Of a stretch of 64,000 nt of DNA, positions 8,276-16,379 are shown piece by piece. A program made the translations under genes and the position numbers. Source of the DNA: Rhizophagus prolifer (Eukaryota; Glomeromycota; Glomeromycetes; Glomerales; Glomeraceae). The notes below the pieces were generated by a model, which made no database searches, had not been told where the DNA came from, and saw only the letters and a list, made by a program, of their open reading frames with translations. The DNA lies in contig NQWY01024828.1 in the NCBI GenBank assembly GCA_019425655.1, forward strand, positions 62,001-126,000, in the 5' to 3' direction. Numbering within the stretch: the first letter of the stretch is position 1; every line of letters begins with the position of its first letter.

Positions 8276-9475
8276 TTATTTCTTAGAAATCCGATACAAT
8301 TTACCGCTGTCGGTAATTGCATACAGATTTCCGTCTTTTCCGTCAAAAACATCACGGAATCTCTCGTGCTGATCTTCTAGGAGTCGTTCTTCACCAACAA
8401 CTTTGTTGTTTTCGAGAATGATTCTGTTGATTTTTTCTCCGCTTAGACAAGCGATAAAAAGATTGTTTTTCCATTCCTGGATATTTCCGGTATAAAAAGT
8501 GATTCCGCTTGGTGAGATTACTGGATCCCAATAATAGACCGGTTGTTCCAGCCCTTCTTTTTTCGTCAATCCATTATTGATTTTTTCCCCGGAATATTCG
8601 ATTCCATAAGTTATCGTTGCCCAACCGTAGTTTTTTCCGGCTTTGATGAGGTTGATTTCATCGCCACCTCTTGGTCCCATTTCTGTTTCCCAAAGTTCTC
8701 CGGTTTCCGGATGAATCGCAATTCCCTGTGGATTTCTATGTCCATAAGAATAGATTTCTGGTTGCGCTTTGTTACTTCCTATGAAAGGATTACCTGCTGC
8801 AGGTTTTCCGTTTTTATCAATTTTAATAATTTTTCCTAAATAAGCTTTTAAATCCTGAGCTAACGGACGCGTTTCCAGATCTGATCTTTCACCTGTGCTT
8901 ACAAAAAGATTACCGGATTTGTCAAATACCAATCGGCTGCCGTAGTGTAACCGTCCGTCATAAGATGGCGTTGCCCGGAATATTACTATTGGATTTACAA
9001 TTTTATTTCCTGATAATAATCCTTTCCCTACAGACGTTAGATTCCCTTTTTCATAAGGTTCTGAAAATGTCCAGTAGATAGTTTGATTATTTTCAAAATC
9101 AGGATCAATCACAATATCAAGTAGTCCTCCTTGTCCGCGACTATCTACTTTCGGAAGTCCGGTTATTTTTGTCACGGATTTACCGTCCGGTGAAACAAGA
9201 TTAATGAAACCTGTTTTCTCTGTAACTAAGAAGTTATGATTTGGCAACTGTACAATTCCCCAAGGCTTTCCGAGGCTTTTGTTAATCACGTCTACGTTAT
9301 ACTCTGTCTGTGTTTTGTAACCCATTACTCTTGTTTGACCAACAAATGCAGGTTTGTAATCCGAGTTTGGTTTTTCCTTTTCAACAGGCGGAAGATTTTT
9401 GATTGATTCTTTTTCCTGACAGGAAACTAAAATGGTTGAAAAACAAAATGCTGACAGAATAATGGATCTTAACAT
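8276..9475 (-). CDS. PQQ-dependent sugar dehydrogenase, soluble aldose dehydrogenase type, lipoprotein
   Basis: 399 residues with a lipoprotein signal (FCFSTILVSC). The six-bladed propeller of the glucose/sorbosone dehydrogenase family is seen from about residue 55: GKPWGIVQLPNHNFLV, QGGLLDIVIDPDF, HYGSRLVFDKSGNLFVSTGE, YSYGHRNPQGIA and ETEMGPRGGDEIN, with the His and Arg residues that hold PQQ and sugar in E. coli YliI/Asd. It should oxidise aldoses in the periplasm if PQQ is available. Divergent from the BlaI gene. Confidence 0.92.
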   Translation of the reverse strand: MLRSIILSAFCFSTILVSCQEKESIKNLPPVEKEKPNSDYKPAFVGQTRVMGYKTQTEYNVDVINKSLGKPWGIVQLPNHNFLVTEKTGFINLVSPDGKSVTKITGLPKVDSRGQGGLLDIVIDPDFENNQTIYWTFSEPYEKGNLTSVGKGLLSGNKIVNPIVIFRATPSYDGRLHYGSRLVFDKSGNLFVSTGERSDLETRPLAQDLKAYLGKIIKIDKNGKPAAGNPFIGSNKAQPEIYSYGHRNPQGIAIHPETGELWETEMGPRGGDEINLIKAGKNYGWATITYGIEYSGEKINNGLTKKEGLEQPVYYWDPVISPSGITFYTGNIQEWKNNLFIACLSGEKINRIILENNKVVGEERLLEDQHERFRDVFDGKDGNLYAITDSGKLYRISKK

Positions 9476-9528
9476 AACAGAAATTTTCTCTAACGAATGG
9501 AAAAATAATGCCAGTAAAATTTGGTAGA

Positions 9529-9900
9529 ATGAAAGAACAAAAATTGACCGATGCAGAAATTGTTTTAATGGAGATTCTTTGGAAGAAAGAAAGAGTGTTT
9601 ATGAAAGATATTCTTGAAGAATATGCGGAACCAAAACCTGCTGCAACTACTATTGCAACGCTTCTCAAAAGAATGCAGAACAAAGATTTGATAGGCTACA
9701 AAACTTATGGAAACTCAAGAGAATATTTTCCAAAAGTGAAAAAAGAAGATTATTTCCAGGAAGAAATGTCTTCTATGATTGACCGTTTTTTTAATAATTC
9801 TGTGAGCCAGTTTGCATCATTTTTCACTTCGAATGCAAAATTGTCTCAGAAGCAATTGAAAGAACTTCGAGACATTATTGACAAAGAAATAACAGACTAA
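9529..9900 (+). CDS. BlaI/MecI/CopY family transcriptional repressor
   Basis: 123 residues from the ATG at 9529 (an in-frame ATG at 9508 would add seven). It has the winged helix of BlaI (LTDAEIVLMEILWKKERVFMKDI, then ATTIATLLKRMQNKDLIGYK) and a C-terminal dimer helix with the region where BlaR-type proteases cut. It is followed after one base by an M56 sensor protease, the standard repressor/antirepressor pair. The pair controls its own operon and often envelope or antibiotic genes; the regulon here is unknown because no beta-lactamase is nearby. Confidence 0.93.
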   Translation: MKEQKLTDAEIVLMEILWKKERVFMKDILEEYAEPKPAATTIATLLKRMQNKDLIGYKTYGNSREYFPKVKKEDYFQEEMSSMIDRFFNNSVSQFASFFTSNAKLSQKQLKELRDIIDKEITD

Positions 9901-9901
9901 A

Positions 9902-11251
9902 ATGTTAACCATTATTTTCAAAATAATCCTTTGCTCATCATTATTGATCGGGATTTATTATTTGGTTTTGCAAAAAGAAAAGATGTTCCGGTTCAACAGG
10001 TTTTATCTTTTGTTGGCTTTGGTTTTTTCTTATGTAATTCCGTTTGTAAAAATCAATCTTCCTGCGGTTTCTCAACAGAAGAAAGAATTGATTTTTGACG
10101 AAATCCAAACACAACAATTGATTCAGACTACAACTCAAGCAACTGATTTTAACTGGATGAATTTGATTGTTTCAATTTGTATTTTAATATCAATTGGTTT
10201 GATTATCAGAACTGTAATTTCAATTAGAAAAATTATTACTCTGAAAGGACAAGAGATTAATTATCAAAATCAGAAAGTAAAATTAGTTGAGAAAAATTTG
10301 CCTCCGTTCAGTTTCTGGAACAAAATCTATCTGAACAAAAGTTACTTCGAAAAAGGGCAAATCGATAACCGAATTTTTCAACACGAGAAAACACATATTG
10401 TTCAGAAACATTCTTGGGATATTCTGTTTTTACAACTTTTGAAAATTATTTCCTGGTTCAATCCAACCTTATATTTTTATAAAAAAGCAATGACAGATAA
10501 CCACGAGTTTTTGGCTGATGAAAGTATTATTCAACAAAAAAATAATGTGAAAGATTATCAGACATTGATTCTTTCAGAAATTCTCCAAACCCAGAATCTG
10601 AACCTGACACACCAATTCAATTACAATAACACCAAAAAACGATTTATTATGATGACCACAAAAAAGTCAAAATTCGAAAAAGCAAAAAAACTGTTTGCTG
10701 TCTCTACTTTTGCCGGATTAAGTATTATGTTTATACAGAAAGTTTATGCTACGGAAGCTAAGCTTGAAGTCAAATCTAACACTCCTGAAATTACTACAAA
10801 TAATTTTGTAAAGCTTGATACAATTCCGAGTAAAAAAGCGACTCAAGCCAATATAAAAATCAAAGGAAAGAAAAATATTCCGCCTCCACCACCTCCAACA
10901 GAGATGAAGGAAAATGAATTGCCGATTCCGCCACCGCCACCTCCAGCAAGAAATTTAGCTCCTGCGGAATTCCCCGAAGGATTGACTGCATTGAGAACGA
11001 ATTTTATGAATGCCTTTGATTCATCATCTTTAAGTGGAAAAGGAACCTTGAAAAGCAACTTGTATATTTCCATCGATGAAAATGGAAAAACGACCAATAT
11101 AAAAGCAGACGGACCCAATTCAAATTTTAATAATGAAGCGATTAAAGCTCTCAAAGCTGTTACTCAAGATAAAGTGTGGAAACCAGCAACAGAAGACGGA
11201 AAAGCCGCTGCAACTGTTTTTCAATTTCCGATAACCATGAAATTTGAATAA
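9902..11251 (+). CDS. M56 family BlaR1-like metallopeptidase with TonB C-terminal domain
   Basis: 449 residues. Membrane helices at about 4-22, 33-50 and 80-100 precede the zinc protease motif HEKTH (residues about 156-160) in FQHEKTHIVQKHSWD. A further helix (FAVSTFAGLSIMFIQKVYA) at about 265 leads into a periplasmic part with two runs of six prolines (PPPPPP) and a TonB-C-like domain ending VFQFPITMKFE. BlaR1 homologues sense a periplasmic signal and degrade the BlaI repressor. The proline linker plus TonB-type tail suggests the sensor part contacts the outer membrane or peptidoglycan; this is inference. It forms an operon with the BlaI gene. Confidence 0.9.
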   Translation: MLTIIFKIILCSSLLIGIYYLVLQKEKMFRFNRFYLLLALVFSYVIPFVKINLPAVSQQKKELIFDEIQTQQLIQTTTQATDFNWMNLIVSICILISIGLIIRTVISIRKIITLKGQEINYQNQKVKLVEKNLPPFSFWNKIYLNKSYFEKGQIDNRIFQHEKTHIVQKHSWDILFLQLLKIISWFNPTLYFYKKAMTDNHEFLADESIIQQKNNVKDYQTLILSEILQTQNLNLTHQFNYNNTKKRFIMMTTKKSKFEKAKKLFAVSTFAGLSIMFIQKVYATEAKLEVKSNTPEITTNNFVKLDTIPSKKATQANIKIKGKKNIPPPPPPTEMKENELPIPPPPPPARNLAPAEFPEGLTALRTNFMNAFDSSSLSGKGTLKSNLYISIDENGKTTNIKADGPNSNFNNEAIKALKAVTQDKVWKPATEDGKAAATVFQFPITMKFE

Positions 11252-11274
11252 CAATTTTAATAAAAATTAATTCG

Positions 11275-11311
11275 AACCGTGTTGAAGTTTAAAACTTTGA
11301 CACGGTTTTTG
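11275..11311 (+). terminator. Intrinsic terminator after the M56 gene
   Basis: Stem AACCGTGT / ACACGGTT extended by an inner AAGTTT / AAACTT helix, followed by five T on the plus strand. Confidence 0.8.
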
Positions 11312-11313
11312 GT

Positions 11314-11346
11314 TTGTGGAAAACCACATATTATTTCGTAAATTTG
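11314..11346 (+). promoter_or_regulatory. uvrB promoter, leaderless layout
   Basis: TTG at 11314-11316 and TAAATTTG at 11339-11346, with 22 bases between. The box ends four bases before the uvrB ATG, the same spacing as for tsaB, so a leaderless or nearly leaderless mRNA is expected. Confidence 0.6.
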
Positions 11347-11350
11347 TTAG

Positions 11351-13342
11351 ATGCAATTCAAACTTCAATCAGAATATCAACCAACTGGAGATCAGCCTCA
11401 AGCGATAGAAAAATTAGTAGAAGGAATCAACATTGGTGAGAAATATCAGACACTTCTCGGTGTTACCGGTTCCGGAAAGACCTTCACGGTTGCCAACGTT
11501 GTGCAGCGCGTTCAAAAGCCGACTTTGGTTCTGGCACACAACAAGACTTTAGCGGCTCAGCTTTTTATGGAGTTCAAGGAATTTTTTCCTGAAAATGCAG
11601 TTGAGTATTTTGTAAGTTACTACGATTATTATCAGCCCGAAGCTTTCATTGCCTCAACCAACACTTACATCGAAAAAGATCTGAGTATCAATGAAGAAGT
11701 TGAAAAACTAAGGTTGTCTGCTACTGCAAGTTTACTCTCCGGAAGACGAGATGTTTTGATTGTGGCATCGGTTTCCTGTATCTATGGTATCGGAAATCCG
11801 ACCGAATTTCATAAATCATTAATCACAATCGAAAAAAATGAAAAGTTATCCAGGACAAGATTACTTCATCAATTAGTTAGTGCCTTGTATTCCAGATCTT
11901 TGAATGAATTTCAGAGAGGAACATTCCGTGTTAAAGGTGATGTGATTGATATTTACCCGGCTTATGCAGATACAGCAATTAGGATTCAGTTTTTTGGAGA
12001 TGATGTAGAGAAGATTCAGAGCTTTGATCCTGTTTCCGGAAATGTGATTTCAAATTTTGACTTAATTAATATTTATCCTGCCAATCTTTTTGTAACGACG
12101 CCTGAAACGATGCAAAGTGCAATCCGTCAGATTCAGGATGACCTGGTAAAACAAGTTGATTTCTTTAGAGAAATTGAAAAACCTTTGGAAGCCAAACGTT
12201 TGGAAGAAAGAACAGAACTGGATTTGGAAATGATTCGGGAATTGGGTTATTGTTCAGGAATTGAGAATTATTCCCGTTATATGGACGGGCGTTTGCCAGG
12301 AACAAGGCCATTCTGTCTTTTGGACTATTTCCCGAAAGACTTCTTAATGGTGATTGATGAAAGCCACGTCACCATTCCTCAGGTTCATGCGATGTACGGC
12401 GGCGACCGAAGCCGGAAAGAAGTTCTGGTGGAGCACGGGTTCCGATTACCTGCGGCTATGGACAACAGACCTTTGAAATTCAATGAATTTGAAGATATGC
12501 AGAATCAAGTGATCTATGTTTCGGCGACACCTGCGGATTATGAACTCGAAAAAACAGGCGGAACTTATATAGAGCAAATCATTCGTCCAACAGGACTTTT
12601 GGATCCGATCATCGAAGTTCGTCCAACGATGAATCAAATTGATGATTTGATCGAAGAAATCCACAAAAGAGTAGAATTGGACGAGAGAGTTTTAGTTACG
12701 ACTTTGACCAAAAAAATGGCGGAAGAGCTTACGAAATATTTTACTAAAGTTGGAATCAGAACAAGATACATCCATTCTGATGTAGAGACTTTGGAAAGAA
12801 TCCAGATCATGCAGGATTTGCGTTTGGGATTATTTGATGTTTTGGTTGGGGTTAATCTTTTAAGAGAAGGATTGGATTTGCCGGAAGTTTCATTGGTTGC
12901 CATTTTGGATGCTGATAAAGAAGGGATGTTACGTTCTAGAAGATCAATGATCCAAACAGTTGGTAGAGCAGCCAGGAATCTGAATGGACGTGCAATAATG
13001 TATGCTGATAAAATCACAAAATCTATGCAGGCAACTATCGATGAGACTAATTATCGTCGTGAAAAGCAGATGAGATATAATGAAGAACACGGCAAGGTTC
13101 CACAGGCATTGAACAAAAAAATCAGTGAAAATCTGGTCGGCAGAAGCAAAGATTTCCCGGACGAAAAATATACACACAAAGAGATTCTCCTGGAAGTTGC
13201 TGAAACAAAAGCTAATTACGGAAGTGAAGATATTGAAAAAATCGTGGCTCAAAAACAAAAAGAAATGGAAACCGCAGCTAAGAATCTTGATTTTATAAAA
13301 GCCGCCAAATTGCGTGATGAGATTGCTGCTTTGAAAGGATAA
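11351..13342 (+). CDS. uvrB: Excinuclease ABC subunit B
   Basis: 663 residues, the normal length. Walker A GVTGSGKT lies at about 38-45, the beta-hairpin that separates strands at about 90-115 (YYDYYQPEAFIASTNTYIEK), DEAD-like motif DESHVTIPQ at about 336, helicase motif VGVNLLREGLDLPEVSLV and QTVGRAARN near 540, and a C-terminal UvrC-binding UVR motif (KEMETAAKNLDFIKAAKLRD). UvrB verifies lesions delivered by UvrA and recruits UvrC. The 3' end is overlapped on the other strand by the long open frame of the DUF3820 gene. Confidence 0.98.
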   Translation: MQFKLQSEYQPTGDQPQAIEKLVEGINIGEKYQTLLGVTGSGKTFTVANVVQRVQKPTLVLAHNKTLAAQLFMEFKEFFPENAVEYFVSYYDYYQPEAFIASTNTYIEKDLSINEEVEKLRLSATASLLSGRRDVLIVASVSCIYGIGNPTEFHKSLITIEKNEKLSRTRLLHQLVSALYSRSLNEFQRGTFRVKGDVIDIYPAYADTAIRIQFFGDDVEKIQSFDPVSGNVISNFDLINIYPANLFVTTPETMQSAIRQIQDDLVKQVDFFREIEKPLEAKRLEERTELDLEMIRELGYCSGIENYSRYMDGRLPGTRPFCLLDYFPKDFLMVIDESHVTIPQVHAMYGGDRSRKEVLVEHGFRLPAAMDNRPLKFNEFEDMQNQVIYVSATPADYELEKTGGTYIEQIIRPTGLLDPIIEVRPTMNQIDDLIEEIHKRVELDERVLVTTLTKKMAEELTKYFTKVGIRTRYIHSDVETLERIQIMQDLRLGLFDVLVGVNLLREGLDLPEVSLVAILDADKEGMLRSRRSMIQTVGRAARNLNGRAIMYADKITKSMQATIDETNYRREKQMRYNEEHGKVPQALNKKISENLVGRSKDFPDEKYTHKEILLEVAETKANYGSEDIEKIVAQKQKEMETAAKNLDFIKAAKLRDEIAALKG

Positions 13343-13588
13343 ACAAAAAGTTGGAAAACAATTTCCAACTCCACGAATCGGAATGAGTAAATCCATCAAA
13401 CCATTCAGTTTGATCTCGTAGATTGTTGAGAGTTGCATCCCCAATTTTCCTTGTGGAAAGCCACCATTTCTCATAAACCATTCGAGATAAGAAATTGGCA
13501 GATCTGCCAAAATTGTTTCTTTATATTTTCCGAAAGGCATTTTGACTTCACAAATTTCTTTCAGTATTTGCGGATTAATTCCTTCCAT
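12944..13588 (-). CDS. DUF3820 family protein, open frame without a stop before its terminator
   Basis: The first 72 residues are a DUF3820 protein (KMPFGKYKETILADLPISYL, then GKLGMQLSTIYEIKLNGL), and the family is normally about 70-75 residues long. Here no stop codon follows. The frame runs through an intrinsic terminator (13349-13370) and then 400 bases antisense to uvrB, up to 12944. The antisense part is compositionally odd (rich in F, C, S) and is not likely a real domain. The gene follows the AI-2E transporter gene after three bases. Either the stop codon was lost or the mRNA is a natural non-stop transcript. The small domain is real with good confidence; the C-terminal end is not. Confidence 0.6.
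   Translation of the reverse strand: MEGINPQILKEICEVKMPFGKYKETILADLPISYLEWFMRNGGFPQGKLGMQLSTIYEIKLNGLMDLLIPIRGVGNCFPTFCLSFQSSNLITQFGGFYKIKILSCGFHFFLFLSHDFFNIFTSVISFCFSNFQENLFVCIFFVREIFASADQIFTDFFVQCLWNLAVFFIISHLLFTTIISLIDSCLHRFCDFISIHYCTSIQIPGCSTNCLDH
13344..13370 (-). terminator. Intrinsic terminator inside the DUF3820 frame
   Basis: Perfect nine-base stem AGTTGGAAA / TTTCCAACT with a four-base loop. On the minus strand it is followed by TTTTTG; on the plus strand there is no T-tract, so it serves the minus-strand DUF3820 transcript. Confidence 0.75.
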
Positions 13589-13591
13589 TTT

Positions 13592-14683
13592 TTAAATAAT
13601 AAGGTCTGTTTTATTCTCAAGCTCATCATCATCTGCGGGGAGTTTCAGAGGCGGCGGTGTGTCGTCTTCAGAAAATTCATCGCGGTAAACTTGGATTAGC
13701 AATACTGTAATCGACATCAGGATCGGACCGAAAATCAATCCCATAAATCCGAAAATATTCATACCCATAATAATTCCAAAAACGGTAATCAAAGGATGGA
13801 TATCTTCCAGTCGTTTCAGTAATGTAAATCTCAATAGATTATCCGTTAAGCCGACAATCACCAATCCGTAAATCAATATTCCAACACCTGCCCCGGTTTG
13901 TCCTTCTGCAATCATGAAAATTCCGACAGGAAGATAAACTATTGCTGCACCAACGACTGGCAACATTGATGCTAATGCGGTTAATGCAAATAAAAGCATC
14001 GGACTTGGCGCTCCGAAAATATAATAACCAATCAAAGCAACAATACCTTGTCCTAGCGCTACAACAGGAATACCAATGGCATTTGCCATGACAAGCTTTA
14101 CAAACTTATCTCCCAGCATTTGCGTGTTAGCCCTTTTAAAAGGCATGGCTCTCGCTGCCATTCTTTCAAATAATCTGGCTTTTACAAACATAAAATACAG
14201 CACAAAGTACATCGAAATAACAACTGTAAATGTATTGACAGTTGTACTCAGAGCTTTTGTAGAAAAGGTTCCTGCAAAGTTGGTAACCTTAGCAATGTTT
14301 TCTTTGCTGAGAATGTCAAACCCAACTTTCTGAAAAATAAACTGATGTATTTTCTCCAGAAAAATATTAAATTTCTGCATATAAACCTGTGCATTTCCTA
14401 GTTTGGAAACCAATTGATCAACAGTGAAATAGACAGGTAAAATCAGAATAATCAAGGAAGCGAGCATCAAAACAGTTGCGGATAACCAAGGCTTCCAGTT
14501 CTTCTCTTCGATCAGATAGAAATTATACTTTCTGCAGATGATGTAAAGTGTAATTGCTCCAAGGAATGAAGGAATGAATAATGCCAGATTCCAGCAAATT
14601 AATCCAACAAAAACACAAATAAGAAGAATTAATGCGACCTGTTTGATAACAACAGAATCTATTGGTTTACCGGAATCTGACAT
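13592..14683 (-). CDS. AI-2E family transporter (PerM/TqsA family)
   Basis: 363 residues with seven to eight predicted membrane segments, starting with two close helices (VALILLICVFVGLICWNLAL, FLGAITLYIIC). The family signature in the C-terminal half is present: GIPVVALGQGIVALIGYYIF, ASMLPVVGAAIVYLPVGIF and DNLLRFTLLKRLEDIHPLITVFGIIMG is seen in outline. Named for the quorum-signal exporter TqsA, most members export unknown solutes or are Na+/H+ antiporter-like. It heads a small operon with the DUF3820 gene. Confidence 0.9.
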   Translation of the reverse strand: MSDSGKPIDSVVIKQVALILLICVFVGLICWNLALFIPSFLGAITLYIICRKYNFYLIEEKNWKPWLSATVLMLASLIILILPVYFTVDQLVSKLGNAQVYMQKFNIFLEKIHQFIFQKVGFDILSKENIAKVTNFAGTFSTKALSTTVNTFTVVISMYFVLYFMFVKARLFERMAARAMPFKRANTQMLGDKFVKLVMANAIGIPVVALGQGIVALIGYYIFGAPSPMLLFALTALASMLPVVGAAIVYLPVGIFMIAEGQTGAGVGILIYGLVIVGLTDNLLRFTLLKRLEDIHPLITVFGIIMGMNIFGFMGLIFGPILMSITVLLIQVYRDEFSEDDTPPPLKLPADDDELENKTDLII

Positions 14684-14699
14684 AGTTTATTTTGATTAA

Positions 14700-15411
14700 T
14701 TATTGTTCAATTTCTCTTGGCAATGCAACATAGGCACAATATGCCGAATACATTGTAGAATAATAAAACATATAAGTAAATATTATACCAATACAACAAG
14801 CAACTACGCCCAAAGCAGAACATAGATAGGCTATTAGATTGATTAATAATAGATCGCCGTAATTGTTTTTAGCAATATCTATTGATTTTTTTAGGGCTTC
14901 AAAAGCAGAAGCATTTTGGCATTATAAAAATGGCAGGTATATAAAATAACCAAGAAGAAATACCGGCAGCAATGGCAAAAATTAATCCATATAAAGCAAC
15001 GTTCAAAAAGTTTTGTTTAAATCCGATAAACAAATCAGAAAATTGAATCTGCTGGTTGAGGTTTTTCTTATGCGCCACAAAAATAGTTCCAACCACTAAA
15101 GGTGAAAACAAAAGAATATTAAACAATGAAGCACCTCCGGCAAAAGTGAGAAAAGGCGTTCCTCTATAAAGATCTTTATACATATCTGCATCATATCCGC
15201 CTATAGAGCGAGAGTTTTGACTCATATCCATCATAGCTGCCCAAAGTCCTGTAATTGAAAATAAAACCGACATGCCGATAAAAAATATGATCCCGGCTAT
15301 CAAAGGATATACAAATGTACTTTTATAAATCTCGAAAGCGTGGGAGATGATACTTCCAGAGTCCCGGTTAGGAACTTTGCCAGTCATTTCAAATTCATTA
15401 AAATTTTCCAT
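14700..15411 (-). pseudogene. Frameshifted membrane protein gene, paralogue of the next gene
   Basis: The frame from 15411 codes for 170 residues and stops at 14899 after IPAIFIMPKCFCF. The adjacent frame continues with QNASAFEALKKSIDIAKNNY and three hydrophobic segments up to a stop at 14700-14702. The neighbouring paralogue has VPALVFYKNYNFFQAF at the same place, which aligns with IPAIFIMQNASAFEAL if one base near 14918-14920 is extra. So this looks like one gene of about 237 residues with a single-base frameshift, or a sequencing error there. The protein has about five membrane helices; its family has no known function to me. Confidence 0.7.
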
Positions 15412-15481
15412 TGAGTTTATTTTTGTAGTTGATACTCAAATCTACACAAAAATTTTTTGAAATGGATGAACTCAGGAAAAA

Positions 15482-16198
15482 TTATTCCTGAAAATCAGCA
15501 ATCAAGTGTTTGTAAAGAACATAAATTACGGCATTCCAAAATGGAAATGTCACGAAGATTCCAAAAAAGAAAATGACAAGTCCACAATAAGAAACCAATA
15601 TAGAAACCAGACAAGCCAGCAAAACCACAATAATATTTTTCTGAAAAACCTGAACACTGATCCTGAAAGCTTGGAAAAAATTGTAATTCTTATAAAAAAC
15701 CAAAGCCGGAACAAACAACATCATTCCCATCCAAAATAGGCTCAAGGGCGGAATAATCAGAATATAGCTGTTAAGAATATTCCAGAAAAGCGAGTAAATC
15801 AAAAATAAAAAGAAATAGTGGCCTTGGAATCCAGCAAACAAATCCGACATTGCAACAGGCTCGCCGATATCCAGTTTCCTGTAGATTTTGAGAAAGCCTA
15901 TATTCAAAGGGAAAATCACAGATTTGATGACGAGAATAGCCATTGTAAAATACATAGCGTTTTCGGTTTTCATCAGTTCCTCATACTTTTTTATAAAAGC
16001 TGGAAAATCAGAATACATCAGCTGTGAGAACTGATTTACTTGCTCAAAAAGCCCGTAGTATCGGAACGCATAAGCACCGGCAAACATAATCACAGAAAAA
16101 TAGATCACCGTAAACAACAGCTGAAACGGCAAAGTCCTCATCCAATATTGATAGGCTTCTGTAAGTATTTTTCCAATTTCCGGTTTTTGCGTCGTCAT
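15482..16198 (-). CDS. Multi-pass membrane protein of unknown function
   Basis: 238 residues with about five membrane segments (for example FQLLFTVIYFSVIMFAGAYAF and IIVVLLACLVSILVSYCG). Conserved-looking cytoplasmic parts are GEPVAMSDLFAGFQGHYF and FFQAFRISVQVFQKN. The partner gene 70 bases downstream has the same order (QFSDLFIGFKQNF, FEALKKSIDIAK), so they are diverged tandem duplicates. I do not recognise a named function; proteins of this layout are often labelled as DUF975-like or glycerophosphodiesterase membrane domain, which I cannot confirm. Confidence 0.8.
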   Translation of the reverse strand: MTTQKPEIGKILTEAYQYWMRTLPFQLLFTVIYFSVIMFAGAYAFRYYGLFEQVNQFSQLMYSDFPAFIKKYEELMKTENAMYFTMAILVIKSVIFPLNIGFLKIYRKLDIGEPVAMSDLFAGFQGHYFFLFLIYSLFWNILNSYILIIPPLSLFWMGMMLFVPALVFYKNYNFFQAFRISVQVFQKNIIVVLLACLVSILVSYCGLVIFFFGIFVTFPFWNAVIYVLYKHLIADFQE

Positions 16199-16243
16199 TT
16201 CTCAAACTTTTTTGCAAAAGTAGCTATTATTGTTTTGGAAATA

Positions 16244-16358
16244 TATCGCAAAGGCACAAAATTATTTATCTACTCTTTTTAAGGCACAAAAACATCCAAT
16301 ATTGGGAACTTTGCGACTTATCAATTGTATTAGATTATTAAATTGCGCCTTTGCGATA
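16244..16358. repeat. Inverted-repeat element, copy 2
   Basis: 115 bases with perfect 12-base ends TATCGCAAAGGC / GCCTTTGCGATA and an AT-rich interior that also has AAGGCACAAAA and CTTTGCGACTT. It lies directly before pabB, and the pabB -33 TTG (16343-16345) falls in its right arm, so the element may supply part of the promoter. Confidence 0.7.
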
Positions 16359-16374
16359 CAAATTCCTATTTTTG
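16343..16374 (+). promoter_or_regulatory. pabB promoter, nearly leaderless layout
   Basis: TTG at 16343-16345, 21 bases, then TATTTTTG at 16367-16374. The box ends five bases before the ATG at 16380. Confidence 0.55.
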
Positions 16375-16379
16375 TTTTT

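Noticed and set aside
12944-13360. Antisense part of the DUF3820 frame as a real protein domain
   Set aside because: It is wholly antisense to uvrB and lies beyond a terminator; its composition reflects the opposite strand of a coding gene.
16230-16379. Longer N-terminus for pabB
   Set aside because: The extra codons lie inside an inverted-repeat element, and the promoter box at 16367-16374 fits the ATG at 16380.
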